NCBI GenBank assembly: GCA_964017125.1
Contig: OZ024912.1
Location: 61,160,107 to 61,224,106, forward strand
Origin: Flabesymbios commensalis
Lineage: Eukaryota; Annelida; Polychaeta; Terebellida; Flabelligeridae
Direction of reading: 5' to 3'
Length of the DNA: 64,000 nt
The translations under genes were made by a program, and so were the position numbers. Positions 10,555-22,300 of the stretch are shown in pieces. The notes beneath the pieces were generated by a model. That model had not been told where the DNA came from, made no database searches, and was given only the letters and a program-made list of their open reading frames with translations. The first letter of the stretch is position 1, and the number at the start of each line of letters is the position of its first letter.

Positions 10555-11420
10555 GTTTGTAGCTGAAAAGGCTATGCTGCATGAAGGTATACCCATTATA
10601 CTACTGGAAAGAGGACATCCTCATCTTTTGAACAAGCCAAAAAAGTCGACTGGACACCTCTGCAGGCTCTTGTAACTCAATGAATATTTGTCTAAATTAC
10701 GTAGTGATTTTTTTTTATGCTTTTTAACCCCCCCCCCCTCGCCTTTTCGTAACGTTTTTAAGAGTTACTTTGATAACAGTTGGTAAATAATCCCTTAACT
10801 TATGGATTCCCTGAAAAAAACTTTTGAAAATCCATAAAATAAATTTGAGTCGCACGTGTTTTGATATGTTTTGATAGGAAATCTGAAACAAAAAAATATT
10901 TTTTTTTAGGCTTTGTGTTCGCAGATTTACGCCCTTACTTTGGTTTCTTTAGCCTACAGCGGGTCACTTCTGACGTCTATAGCTTAAAAGGCCATGTTGC
11001 ATGAGGGTTTACCCGTTATACTGTAGATCTGGTAATATTCGCAAGGTTTTAATTTTCACGAATTTCGTGAGGAAGAGAAATTTGCGAATTCAAGCATCTT
11101 GTGAAAATTATTATTATGATAGCGTTACTAAAGAAAAATAAAAATCCGCGAATTCTTAACTTCGTGAAAAGTCCCAAAACAAGAAATTCGCGAAAATTTG
11201 AACACCCGAATATTACCAGATCTACAGTATACCATCTGAATGAGGAGATCTTCAGAGCTATGAAAAAGGACATTGTCATTTTTCCAACAAGCTCAAAGGT
11301 CAGCGGGAAACCTGTTGTAGCTCAATTAATATTTGGCTTAAATTGATAGAGATGTTCGCTCTAACTTTGGCTGTTTATTATACTGTGGATCACTTCAGAG
11401 GTCTATAGCCAAAAGGTGTC
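10555..11420 (-). repeat. Dispersed diverged monomers of the 191-bp satellite
   Basis: Read on the minus strand, this stretch carries diverged monomers of the large array: words such as GAGGACATTTTCATCTTT, CTTGTAACTCAAT, AATATTTG, and GGTCACTTCTGA followed by GTCTATAGC. At least three partial units are recognisable (about 10555-10700, 10915-11018, 11228-11420). One is split by the MITE 11021-11227. Orientation is opposite to the main array. Confidence 0.7.
11021..11227. mobile_element. MITE, CTGTAGATCT family, copy B
   Basis: Ends CTGTAGATCTGGTAATATTC and its near-perfect complement ending in GATCTACAG, flanked by TA (TATA) on both sides, 207 bp. It is the same family as 3135-3318 but with better-preserved ends. 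It interrupts a satellite monomer. Confidence 0.85.
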
Positions 11421-13904
11421 TGAGGTGTATATAAGTCATCCTACTAATGGAAAATTAAATTTAGAAAAAAAATGTTGGGTTTGGAGGTGAACCACCTCCT
11501 TTTAGTTTCATAGTGGGGTGTGCTATGGGCACAACTACCTAATATATTTACACGAGTGATTTTTTTTTCAAATCTGGTCCACACCTAGTCCGTAATTTAC
11601 TGACCCTAAGAAAAAACTAGCATACATAAAAATGGCATAGTTTCCAACAGTTCTGAATATGACCGGACAGTCCCCGATTTTTCACCCCGTTTCCCGCGTC
11701 CCGTAACACCCAAGAAAATGTCCCAAATTTTACAACTTCGCCCTATTTTCACAACATTTGACTAAACCCTATTACTGATTTTAGAACAATGTAGTTATTA
11801 TTTTATCATGTTTTTATGCAGATTCTGACCAGTTTTAATGTAAATATTATTGCCCTGAAATGCATCCCCAGAAAATGAGAAAAACACTGGGGTGCATGCC
11901 ACCGGCCCCACAACCCAGCGGCGCGCTGGCCCAGTGTGCCCGCGATTCACGTATGTGGTCTTGGGATGTCTCAAGGTTGGCAAGTATGAAATGGTCGCAT
12001 TTATGTCATTATTTCAAGAAATAAACATTTTTATTGATATAATTAAACTTCAATATCTAGAAAGGATCGGCTTATCCAAATTAGTCAAGAGTTGTATTAC
12101 ATTAGATTCTAGGGTTATCTATTTACAAGTTGAAAATTAGAGATTGCTGTCAGCGGCCATTTAAAATTTATATGACCATTAGTTTTAAAGTAAAATTTTA
12201 TACTTTGATCCCTCTTGGGGTTTGAAGTTTAAAATTGTATATACATTGTAGGCCTATATAATCACCTTTATATTTGGTGAAATTATGGCATAATAATTAT
12301 GACCATGTTGAATTATGAAGTCATTGCAGGGTAATCAGATTTTTTCGAACTTATTTTGTTTAGGTTGTTACAAGTAACATCATTGGCTAGGTCTGGGCCA
12401 AATTAAAAAAAATAGTCACTTGTGTAAACATTTTTTTGCTAAGCCACCTGACTTATAATTAAGCATCCTATGTGCAAGTTTGGGGAGTTCAACTGTAATA
12501 AACTTCGAGTAGAGACAACTGAGAGAGTTGTTTGTTCACCCCCTCAAATAATCATGATAGGCTTATTCAAAAAATTCTTACAAAATACATGTATGACAAA
12601 ATTAACATAATTAAGAAAGACAATGGGGATTGAGGATTCCCTCTTTCTTGATACAGCATGTTGTGCTGTTGTCTCGCCTCATCTGGTTTCATTTATATTT
12701 GTATACCAGGCAATATAATTAGGTAAATATAGTTTGGCCCATGTACTAATTTTGATATGTTTCCAGGTGGTGTGAAATCAGTCGGTACTCTTAGGCTAAT
12801 ATGACGAATGATTCCTCGGTCCTTACAATACACAAGAATTGCGTGACAAGGCTCATGTAACTTGTCCCACCTGCTGTGGATAAAGTGGTTACCAAAGTCA
12901 CAATGAGACATCTATGAAGAATGCTAAGTATTTTTCCCAATCAGCCTTTGACTATCACATTGTAATCAGTTTATTTCAATCTTTTTATTGTTGACATTCT
13001 CAGAACATAGGCTATTAATATTTTAATTATATTTTTTGAACTTCACTTTCTTCATTAGCATTAATTTTATGTGTAATATTCTCTATATAACAAAACAAAC
13101 TTTTAAATTGTTTGTTCGTTTGTGCTCCCTATGTCACATTTTGATTTGGATATATGTTTTATTATGTTTTATTATTTAATTATAACATTATTACATGTAA
13201 TTATTCTTAAAATAATTTTTCTCAAATATTTTTTGTTAATATCAACATTAATTTAATCTATAATTTTTTTCATTATTCGGAAATAAATATTTGGTATGTA
13301 CATGTATTTAAATTATTTCTGAGTTTGATGTATAGGTGATTTACAATATCTCTCCAAAATGAAATAGAAGTATGAAATAGATAATACTATCAATACAATA
13401 CAATTGACATTGTAAATAAATAAGTTCTGTAAGTGATATATATATTTTGTACTTTTAATTTTCCATATACTATTATTTAAGGTTGACTTGGCTGATCTGA
13501 ATAACAGTTATTTAATATATCATTTCAGAATTCTGTTTTTTCCAAGGACAATTAGGTAACTCCCATTTATATGATGATCTCTTGCTTACATTGAAAAAAC
13601 TAAAAACGACTGAAAATTCATAACAATAATTTATTTTGAGCAAATGTAATCCTGGTAATAAAAAATAAAATGTCTTTAAGTTTTAGTGTTTTAAAGAAAT
13701 AGTTATGTTAATTTCACAATATGCTAAGAAATCAACACAGCATTGTATTGTGAAATTGACAGAATGTTTTTGCTGAAGGGGTCGCCATTCAAGTAAAGGG
13801 GTGGGGGTGGAGTATTTTTTAAATAGATATTTTTAAAATAAAATATTTATGTTCATGAAGTAAATAATTGTCTGAAGGACATAGGTAAATAAATATTTAA
13901 CATT
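11421..13904. other. AT-rich intergenic, no gene recognised
   Basis: No exon-like frame with convincing splice sites or domain was seen. 12950-13500 is especially AT-rich. The short frames at 11798-12140 on both strands are shadows of each other. Confidence 0.4.
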
Positions 13905-13990
13905 TACACTGCGGGGATCGACTTTAGTCGTCTGAATCTGACGTCTGTAGACGGCAGATTCTGATGACTAAAGTCGATACCCGCATTGTA
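13905..13990. repeat. GATCGACTTTAGTCG hairpin element
   Basis: An 86-bp near-palindrome: TTACACTGCGGGGATCGACT reads inward on the left, and the complement CCCGCATTGTAA closes the right. A half copy is at about 61728-61775. Confidence 0.75.
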
Positions 13991-15162
13991 AGAGTACAAA
14001 TATTTATAATGACCGTAGACCCATAACATAAGTGTTCAAATGAAGCAAAAAGAGCTAACTAAGACATTTATGATGATTTTCAAGTGAAATACCCTTTGGT
14101 TGGCGATGTTTTTCACAAATTAATTCAGCGCTTTAAGGGGTAATGACCTTTAAATTTTTTTGGGCCTTGCTTCACTCGCATCATTAAACCACCCTTATGT
14201 TTGTGAAGCCTCATTTTGCTTGAATCCTTAACCTCCAGATCAATGCTAAGCCTAGTTTTAGATCCAACTTTGTGAACAAATTACTGTTTATAAGAAGTGA
14301 AATTGATATTTTGCTTGAGGCAAAGTGTGAAAAATAGGAAGTAAAAATAAATAGTTTGTCCAATTAAAAAACTCCAGCCCCTCCCCCCTCCATTACATGT
14401 AATGGTGGCCCCCTAAATAACTCTGCTGATCTTATATTTTATTAACCCTAATTAATCAGTCAATGTCAAGAAACACCCACCAACAAAATAATATTGACAT
14501 TATTTCAAATGCATACATTTAGCAAAATACAACAATAATACTGGTAATTTTGAAAATTATGTTGTCATCTGATTAGGAACTATAGATTATTATGTCTCTC
14601 CCTCTCTAAACAGAGTGGGGGACATATTAGTTAACCTCTGTCTGCTCAGTGTGTCCGCGTTTGTGAGGGGATTTCCCAGCGGTTTTTATCGTGCAGGGGA
14701 AGGCCGCCCCAGCTTACACGAGACATTGTCTGGGAAGCAGGCCTCAAATGCACCAAAATGCACGCGAAATGATCTCTATTTTAATGGCAATTCACACATC
14801 TGGACCGCTTGTTAAACCAAAGCCCTGCAGATTGTGACGGACAATATTTCTGCAATGGCAAATATAAATCACATGTGAGGTCAGAGCCCTTTATTAACAT
14901 CATTCACAAAAGCCATTGACACTACATCTATTGACTATCAACCTATCAGTGTCTTAAGGTGACCCTTATAGTTAATGCTTATCCCGCTGATGACTACTAT
15001 TGTCATTTTTAACCTGTTTTATCAGTTAGTATAAACATAGTTTTTTTTAGTTTATTTTAGTTATTAGTTGATCCAATCACTAATATTAGGAACAAAATGT
15101 GTGTTTAGAAAGCAGGATTTGCAAATGTTTAGTCTAAAATTAAAACATTTGAGTTATTTATA

Positions 15163-15228
15163 CTCATTTGAAGTTGTGGGTGACAGTATCGAGACACAAC
15201 TTCAATTGAGACACAACTTCAATTGGAT
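15163..15228. repeat. Short TTGAAGTTGTG palindrome
   Basis: CATTTGAAGTTGTGGGTGAC is followed by ATCGAGACACAACTTCAA. A close copy is at 24840-24886 and a half copy at about 55662-55685. Confidence 0.65.
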
Positions 15229-15380
15229 GAAAATTTAAATAAATTAACTTAGCAGGAGAATGGTTAATATATATACATGTACTCATATGCGTAATACTAT
15301 AATATTAAAATTTGCTACGAGTCACTGGTCTAAATTTGCCTATATCACGAATATTTTTTAATTGTACAAAATCACACCAT

Positions 15381-15404
15381 CAATCAATCAATCAATCAAT
15401 CAAT
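15381..15404 (+). repeat. (CAAT)n microsatellite
   Basis: Six perfect CAAT units. Confidence 0.9.
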
Positions 15405-16060
15405 AAAACTTTTATATTGCCTAAATCCTTATCATGATCATGTGTCATAATCCAGGCCAAAACAGGTTCATCAACAGGGAGCCGGGCCAACAAGCAGCAA
15501 GGGCAGGAAAGCGAGATCAAATAGGTGAGATATATGGCAAGTGATTTTCAAAATGTTGAAATTGTTTGGAGCAATTGTTTGTAAAATTTTGTTAAGAGTC
15601 ATTAAAAAATTGTAAAAATCATTCACCATAGTTGGTGTGATTCAAGTAGCCTACTGCTCTTAATTTTATACCATGCGTCTGTTTCACTAAATTTTTCTAT
15701 TATTTGAAACACTTACAGCTGCCAATTTTTTTCAAATATGCACATGTATCTTGAAATTGGTGCATGTGTTCATACTCTAAATTTTAGGGTGGTTGGGTTA
15801 AACTGGCTCATCTCAAAATGGTTGCCAATCTCCATTACGGATTATTTATGTAGTGGTTAAAGTGTTACCTCTCATTGATTACACTATTTTTACTAAGAAA
15901 AACATAACATTATTTTGCTAAATGCGATTTCCAGATGAAAATGATGTGAAAACATATGTAGGAGAGAAACATTTGCGTTTTTTATCAAATCGCCAATATT
16001 TCCAGATTTGCAGAAGAAATAATTCTAGCAAATTATTTGATGAGCTGAGCATCACAAACA

Positions 16061-16983
16061 ATTGTATCATTTTTTTGTCCACGGCCACCAGTGGAGTTTA
16101 GTTGTCAAATTGTAAAAATTAAAACACTTGTGAAAATTTGACCACTATACTTGTATACCCTTCTAGTCTGAATTATTTGCACGATTTTAGCAATATTAAC
16201 GATCACCCATTGCACATTCCAAATTCTCAAGGTATAATTGTGTATTGAAACTGAAGAGCTTGGATAAATGAGCATACACGCAACATGAGCGCAAATATGT
16301 GGTCAAGACATTCATTTTATTTTGATTCTCTGAAAAAATGATAATATTGTATATAAATTGTAATATTACAATATTAATGTATTTTGAAATGAATCTTCCT
16401 GTGATATAGTCACAATTTTCAAAGTTATAGTTTACGTCAATAATTTGACCTTGTGGGTGCGATAACTTGAAAAATGTTTCATTTATCCCTCCCAAATTTG
16501 TTATGCATGTTACTAGTGACCAGTTCTCGGACAAGTCCTAAAATGGCTGAAAAAGAAATCAAAATGGTCAATTTAGTGTGATTTTTAGTAGAGCTAAGCC
16601 ATACTGTTGCAGTTGTCTGGGCTTAATGTATTTTAGTGTCAATTTATTCCACGACAATGACGTTAAATTCGTTGAGCTGAGAACATATCTAACGTCATGT
16701 GTCTCCTAAAAAGAACTGTCTCCATTGCACTACGAGCTCCAATTTTGAGATTTCTATTTATATGCTCAGATAAACACAGTTAATATCTGTTTTTCTGTTA
16801 AACCTTGTCAGCCGTTAGAGTGAAGTACATGTATATACAGTTCACTGGGTCAACAAGTCCTCCTCTGTCCCCTGCCTCTGTCCAGTTGTTTAATTAGGTC
16901 ATTCCGTGACGTCACACGTGACCCGACTGCGCTACATTAGCTGTATGCACGGCACATCCATTAGGCCTCAAGGCAGTGACACC
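16061..16983. other. Intergenic, no gene recognised
   Basis: The open frame at 16196-16534 (-) shows no recognisable domain, and its segment GTCAATAATTTGACCTTGTG recurs at about 18940, which marks repeat rather than gene sequence. Confidence 0.45.
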
Positions 16984-17102
16984 GCCCAGCAAACACAGGC
17001 TGCACAAGGCATTCAACCAATGCTGTTTCAATGTTGGCCAGCGTCGCCGTCATTGGCCCAGCATTGAAACAGTATTGGGTGAATGCCTCGTGTTTGCTGG
17101 GC
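16984..17102. repeat. CAGCAAACAC hairpin family, copy 2
   Basis: Perfect 13-bp ends GCCCAGCAAACAC / GTGTTTGCTGGGC. The interior is itself an inverted repeat of CAATGCTGTTTCAATGTTGG type. 119 bp. Confidence 0.85.
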
Positions 17103-17107
17103 TAGGA

Positions 17108-17147
17108 CTGCATCATATTTCTACAGATCTGTAGAAATACGATGCAG
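17108..17147. repeat. 40-bp near-perfect palindrome
   Basis: CTGCATCATATTTCTACAGA is followed at once by its complement with one mismatch, without a loop. Confidence 0.9.
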
Positions 17148-17335
17148 TTTTCTCACCTGCTCAGAAAACACAAGGTAGTACATCATCATGTATCTGTATC
17201 CCGGGATCTGTATCTATGCAGATACAGTCATGTTATAATTATGTCTTTATAATATTCTGCCTCCATTCTCTGTCTACGTGAAGAGCGCGACAAGCAGTTC
17301 ATGGGGGATATCCTTTTTTTGCTAGAGCCAAGCAA

Positions 17336-17449
17336 ACACTTACACAGGACATTCAACCAATGCTGTTTCAATGTTAGGCCAGCGTCACCGTCGTTGGCCC
17401 ATCGTTGAGAAACTTACAGCTCCAACAATTTTCATCTTGTTTGTTGGGT
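17336..17449. repeat. CAGCAAACAC hairpin family, copy 3 (degraded)
   Basis: Left end AGCCAAGCAAACAC, right end TTGTTTGTTGGG. The interior matches copy 2 (ATTCAACCAATGCTGTTTCA). Confidence 0.7.
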
Positions 17450-17824
17450 ACATAACCAGCGGTTCCGATTATCCTGGAGGTGTCAGTGACGAAATTTTGC
17501 TGCACTAGGGGAGGGGCTGTCCAGTTAAATTCTGATCAATATAATTATAAATAGTATAAATATTTTTCTTTGTATTAGAGGTAGGCCTAATCGTTTGTAT
17601 ATTAAATACATGTAGGCCTACACGTGTGTTTGAATTTCATATTGAAATATTATTTCTCCTATTTATATATTTTGAGAAATGAAAATTTGACTAGGCCTAA
17701 AATAATTATAGAAATATGCAGGCTTATCGGTACAATTGGCCTGCTATTGTCATAATTGATCTACAAACACACACTATATAATACCGGTAATGTATGACAA
17801 AGTTATAATAATTGCAAAAAACTT

Positions 17825-18725
17825 TGAACGGACTTCAGATAGACTTTCGACTTCAGACTTTCAACTTCAAACTTCAAATTTTGGGCGTTAGACTCTGGAC
17901 TTCGGTTTCAGACTCGGATTTTGTACTTTGGACATACTTTGGACTTCAGACTTTCGTTTTTGGACTCCAGGTTTTGAACAGACATACGTAGTACTTCAGA
18001 CTTTGGACATAATTCAGACAGTTTTCGCATGGACGTCGGACATCAAGCTTCAGATTTTGTCAGACTTCGTACATCAGACTTCCGATTGTGGACTTAAGAC
18101 ATCAATTTTCAGACTTCGGATTGTGTACTTCGGACATACTTCAGACGTCGGGTTGTAGCCTTCGTTGTCAGACATCGTACAGACGTCAAACTTCGGACTC
18201 AAAGACTCGGACAATTTATTTGTCACACAACAAAAACAAACATACATATGTAACCAAATAAGCTCAAGAAATACATTTTAATATATGTTATGAGGACCAG
18301 GAGAACTGCTGATCAATGGTGATCGCTATCATGCAGACCACTTCAGACAGACTTCGGACAGTTTTTCAGACTTATGACAGACTTCAGACAAACTTCGAAC
18401 AGACTTCAGACGTCAGACTCCTACTTCAGACTGTGGACCTCGGCCAGACTTCGAACATCAGACCTTTGATTTTCACACTTCAGATTTAGGACTTCGGACA
18501 GACTTCAAACTTCAGACATCAGAATTCAAGCTTCAAACCTTGAACTTTAGACTTCGAGTTCCGATTTTAGACTTTTGATATACTTTGGACAGACCTCGTC
18601 CTTCTGATTTTGAACTTCGGTCTTTGAATTTCAGACTTTGGACAATATAGGCTACTTCAGATTTCTTCGGACTTTAAGAGTTCAGACTTTGGACTTCAAA
18701 TTTCAGACCTTAAAGTTCAGAGCTC
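17825..18725 (+). repeat. Degenerate CTTCAGACTT(C/T)GGA repeat field
   Basis: Two blocks (about 17825-18205 and 18330-18725) are built of variants of CTTCAGACTTTGGA, GACTTCGGACAGACTTCAGA and similar 6-14 base words in one orientation. Unit length varies, so no clean period. The open frame 17928-18158 is a by-product of this composition. Confidence 0.8.
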
Positions 18726-19159
18726 AGAAACCCCCACTTGGTTTTAATACTTCAAACAGTTAAATAATAAATTAAACACCATTTTCTATGACTTGGTATT
18801 TTGATTAAAATAAGCAAAACAGCTAAGCAGCTTTAATAATTATTTTGAGACAACTCCATTTTAGCTGTACTTAGAACAATAACCCTGAAGGTCGACGCAA
18901 GCTCTACTTCAGTGCCGTCAGGCTCTAGTTTGAATTTTTTGTCAATAATTTGACCTTGTGGGCGCAATAATTTCAAGTCCACTAATGACGACGGGCTATT
19001 GTCGAGTGTGCTCTTGTTTCAAATATTTTGCTAATCGATTTAAAGTTTGATTAGTAATTGGTCAAAATTGTATTGATTTTGCTACGCGATATTATACAAA
19101 TTAAACCCTAGGCTCAGAAGAAACGTTTTGAGATTACTCCTTACAGTTAAAGAAGCTAT

Positions 19160-19425
19160 TTACATTCTGCTGGCCCAGATGGCTCATTCGGTTTGGTTGT
19201 GGTTCAAACCATATACATTGCTCGAAACTGTTTAAAAGGTGTGGACTCTTGAGTATCCAGTTCTCTGTGCTGCCTATGGTACTATGCACTATAAAGATCC
19301 CCTGAAGTAATTTGAAAAGAGTAGTGTAATCGTATACTCCAGAGTTTAGGCTTCCTTCTGTCACGATAAATGCCATGATTGTGCAGAACGCGACATAAAC
19401 CAACATTCATCCACTCACTTATTTA
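19160..19425 (+). mobile_element. Probable tRNA-derived SINE
   Basis: A box-like TGGCCCAGATGG (about 19168) and B box-like GGTTCAAACC (about 19201) are followed by GCACTATAAAGATCCC, a GAAAAGAGTAG stretch and an ACATAAACCAACATTCAT tail. This body is familiar from tRNA-derived SINEs of marine invertebrates (from memory, not searched). It is diverged. The minus open frame over it is spurious. Confidence 0.45.
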
Positions 19426-20229
19426 CTTTGCACTCATTTACAGGTAAATAATTTTCCACGAAATTTTCATAAAAAGACCATTGGTTCAAAACATTGGTTC
19501 AATGTTTCATGATTGTTTGCTTTTAGTTTAGCCAGTTGTGTGTGAATTCAAATTTAAAAAAATAATTTTGTATAGCTCTTGTCATGAGGTTGTATCATGT
19601 ATACATACCTGCTCAGTCTTCCAGCTGTTAGTTTAGTCAGAAACCTGAATACTCTGAAACTTGGGGAGAAATGTGATAATGCTTTTTTATTTGTGGGGCG
19701 GGGGAGCAGATTGTGGTTTACTTAATATTTCCCGACACCTGAAAGTTTTTTTAAATGTTTCTTACTGGAGATTTCAGCATGCATTTATATATCACACAAT
19801 TCCTTTATTTATTATATAGAAAAAGACCAAACCCTTTTCAAGCTTCTCTTCAAGACACCCCTTATCCTGCTGCAATGAGAGAGATTGCCAATAACCAGAA
19901 GGCCCTTGAATCCGTGTAGCTGCAGATGCCGTTGTGCTGTGCCCACAGATGAGTCATTATATTTAATGAAATGTAGAGCATATTTATATCTAATAATGGA
20001 TTATTATTATATAGGGCCACGTGTATTAGATAATGCGGTTTACTGCTTTTTTATGGAGACAGGTTAGAGCAGGTGACACAGAAAAAATAAAATAGAATTT
20101 TTTTTTTTTTTTACTTTTTAATCGGATATCAGACCAGGCATCAAGGAAATAAAAATAATATAATTTTTTCTGTATTTTCATTCAAGTAAATGGTATTTTA
20201 GTCCCAGAAAAAGATATCTTTTTATTGCC
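19426..20229. other. Intergenic, no gene recognised
   Basis: No domain in either strand's short frames. A poly-T run lies at about 20098-20112. Confidence 0.4.
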
Positions 20230-22300
20230 AAAAAATATTTGGCCACCGACAAAATAATATTGACATTATTTCAAATGCATATAATGTACAGTATTATGCA
20301 AAATACAACAATAATTTAATTTTTTTTATTGTAATTAGATTGGGAACTATGGATTCTTGAAATATACTGCTAATACACTTAGTATAATATTAAAATTTGC
20401 TTTGAATCACTGGTCTAAATTTGTCATTTGTACAATTTAAATTAATGTTTTATCTCATTTTTATAGATCTGCATATATTGTGCTTCTTCTTATTTAACCC
20501 TTCTTTGCCCAAGTTCACAATATTGCATATCCTCAGTAGCCACCCAAGTTCTCAATAATGTGATTCTCATACATTAAAAACATCAGCATATTTGACCTTG
20601 AAATGACTTTGGTGTCATCTTACAACTATGCCACATTTAATCCTGGAGGGCAGGGAGAATTTTGTTTGAAAATTATTGATTAACAATTTCTTCTTCAAGC
20701 TCCAATTCCCTTTCCTTATCATTCATGTATAAATATTTCGCTAATCAATTTCAAATTTGATTTGCAAATTGCCAAAATAATTGTGTAGCTTTTCGCTACG
20801 CGATACTGAACAAAATATTCCCTGGAGGGTTGTATAGCTATGTGCCAAGTTTTAGTATGCTGCGTGTAATGGTTAATTATGAGGGTCTACTTGAAATATT
20901 ACTTATTAAACTTTAATAAACTTCGGTTCCGGGAGGTACATGTTTGAGATGAATTTGTCAAAGAAGAGTTAAATATGGGTATTGAATACAATAACATGAC
21001 ATGAATTCATAGATCTACAAAGTCATATAGGTGAATATGTACATTTTATCCTACATTTACTATAGGGGCCTAGCCAAACTCGTCACTAAAATTCTAAAGC
21101 GCTAGAAGGTCTACCGTATTTATTATGATAAACGCCCATATTCCAATAAATGCCTACCCCACTGATTTTAAAGTAAAACCCTCAATCATGTACATTATAT
21201 GATCATTACAAAACTTCTCTAATAAGTGACCATCCCCCCCTAGTCTCAGGAGGTATTCTAATTAACGCCCTGGGCATTTATTAGAATTAAGGTGGATGGG
21301 TTAAGATGGCTCATCTCCAATTCAAAATGGTTACCCTCTTTTTACTAAGAATAACATAGCATTATTTTTCTAATGCAATTTTCAAGTTTCAACGACCAGA
21401 AAATATATGACCGAGAGAAACATTGGCTTTTTTATCCCCCGCCCACGAAGTAGGGGCGGGGGATATTGTCATCACCATGTCTGGCTGTGCGTCTGTGTTT
21501 CATTTCCTGATGATATCTCTGAAACCGTTAGCTGGATTGCTTTCATATTACATACACACATCCTTCAGGAGGTGTAGATGTGCCTTTTGGGGGTTATGGC
21601 TTTTGACCTAGTTTTTGACCTTTGATTTTGAGGTGATTATTGACTTAAAGTGATTGCGGATGATAAATTAAGTTTCCGGATGATATCTCGCAAAGCGCTT
21701 GCTGGATTGTTTTCATACCGCACACACACATCCCTCAGGGGGTGTAGATGTGCCTTCTGTGGGTTATGACCTTTGACCTAATTTTTTACCTTTGATTTTG
21801 AGGCGATTATTGACTTCAATTAATTGCGGATGATAAGTTCAGTTTCCGGGCGATGTCTCGAGAAGCGTTTGCTTCATTGTTCTCATACTGCACACACACA
21901 CATCTCTCAGGGGGTGTAGATGTGATTTTTGGCGGTTATGACCTTTGAGATAATTTTTGACCTTCAATTTTGTAGCCATTATTGACTTTAATTGATGGCA
22001 GACAATAAGTTCATTTTCCGGACGATAGCTCGGAAAGCGTTTGCTGGATTTTTTCATATTGCCACACACATCCCTTAGGGGGTGTAGATGTGCCTTATGG
22101 GGGTTGTGACCTTTGACCTATTTTTCTAACCTTTGACTTTGAGGCCATTATTGACTTTAATTAATGGGGGGGCGATATCGTTAGCATCAGCGCTTTTGTT
22201 TTATAAAACTGCTAATTAGAACGGGCATCAATATTCCCAGGTTTACAGTAGACATCTAGCAAATTGAAATATTTTTTTGCTCTGGATTATCAGGTTATGA
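20230..22300 (+). repeat. Ancient dispersed repeat, copy 2
   Basis: Collinear with 14440-16060. It contains two extra blocks: about 20440-21290, including a possible scrap of an ACCGTATTTA..AAACGCCC element at about 21115-21290, and the 172-bp tandem block at about 21433-22195. Homology resumes after the block at AATATTCCCAG and CTAGCAAATT. Confidence 0.65.
21433..22195 (+). repeat. 172-bp tandem block inserted in the dispersed repeat
   Basis: Four units (TTTCC starts at about 21500, 21673, 21843 and 22015). Each has GATATCTC-like, AAAGCGTTTGCTGGATT, CACACACATCCCTCAGGGGG, TGTAGATGTGCCTT and TTATGACCTTTGACCTA words. The left boundary is a CCCCCGCCC..GGGGCGGGGG inverted repeat and the right boundary a GGGGGGGCGATATCG tract. 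Short frames here are repeat-derived. Confidence 0.8.

Larger units (their letters stand above)
14440..16060 (+). repeat. Ancient dispersed repeat, copy 1
   Basis: Shares, in order and orientation with 20230-22300: AATATTGACATTATTTCAAA, GCAAAATACAACAATAAT, TCACTGGTCTAAATTTG, GGTTAA(A/G)(C/A)TGGCTCATCTC, AACATAACATTATTTT and CTAGCAAATT. A block at about 14600-15290, including a GTGGGGGACATATTAGTTAA piece, is absent from copy 2, so it is probably an insertion. Confidence 0.65.

Noticed and set aside
16196-16534. 112-residue minus frame
   Set aside because: Part of its DNA recurs at 18940, its composition is AT-driven, and no domain is visible.
19885-20067. Short plus frame NPCSCRCRCAVPTDESLYLM
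   Set aside because: Cysteine-rich for a few residues only; no signal peptide, partner exon or family.
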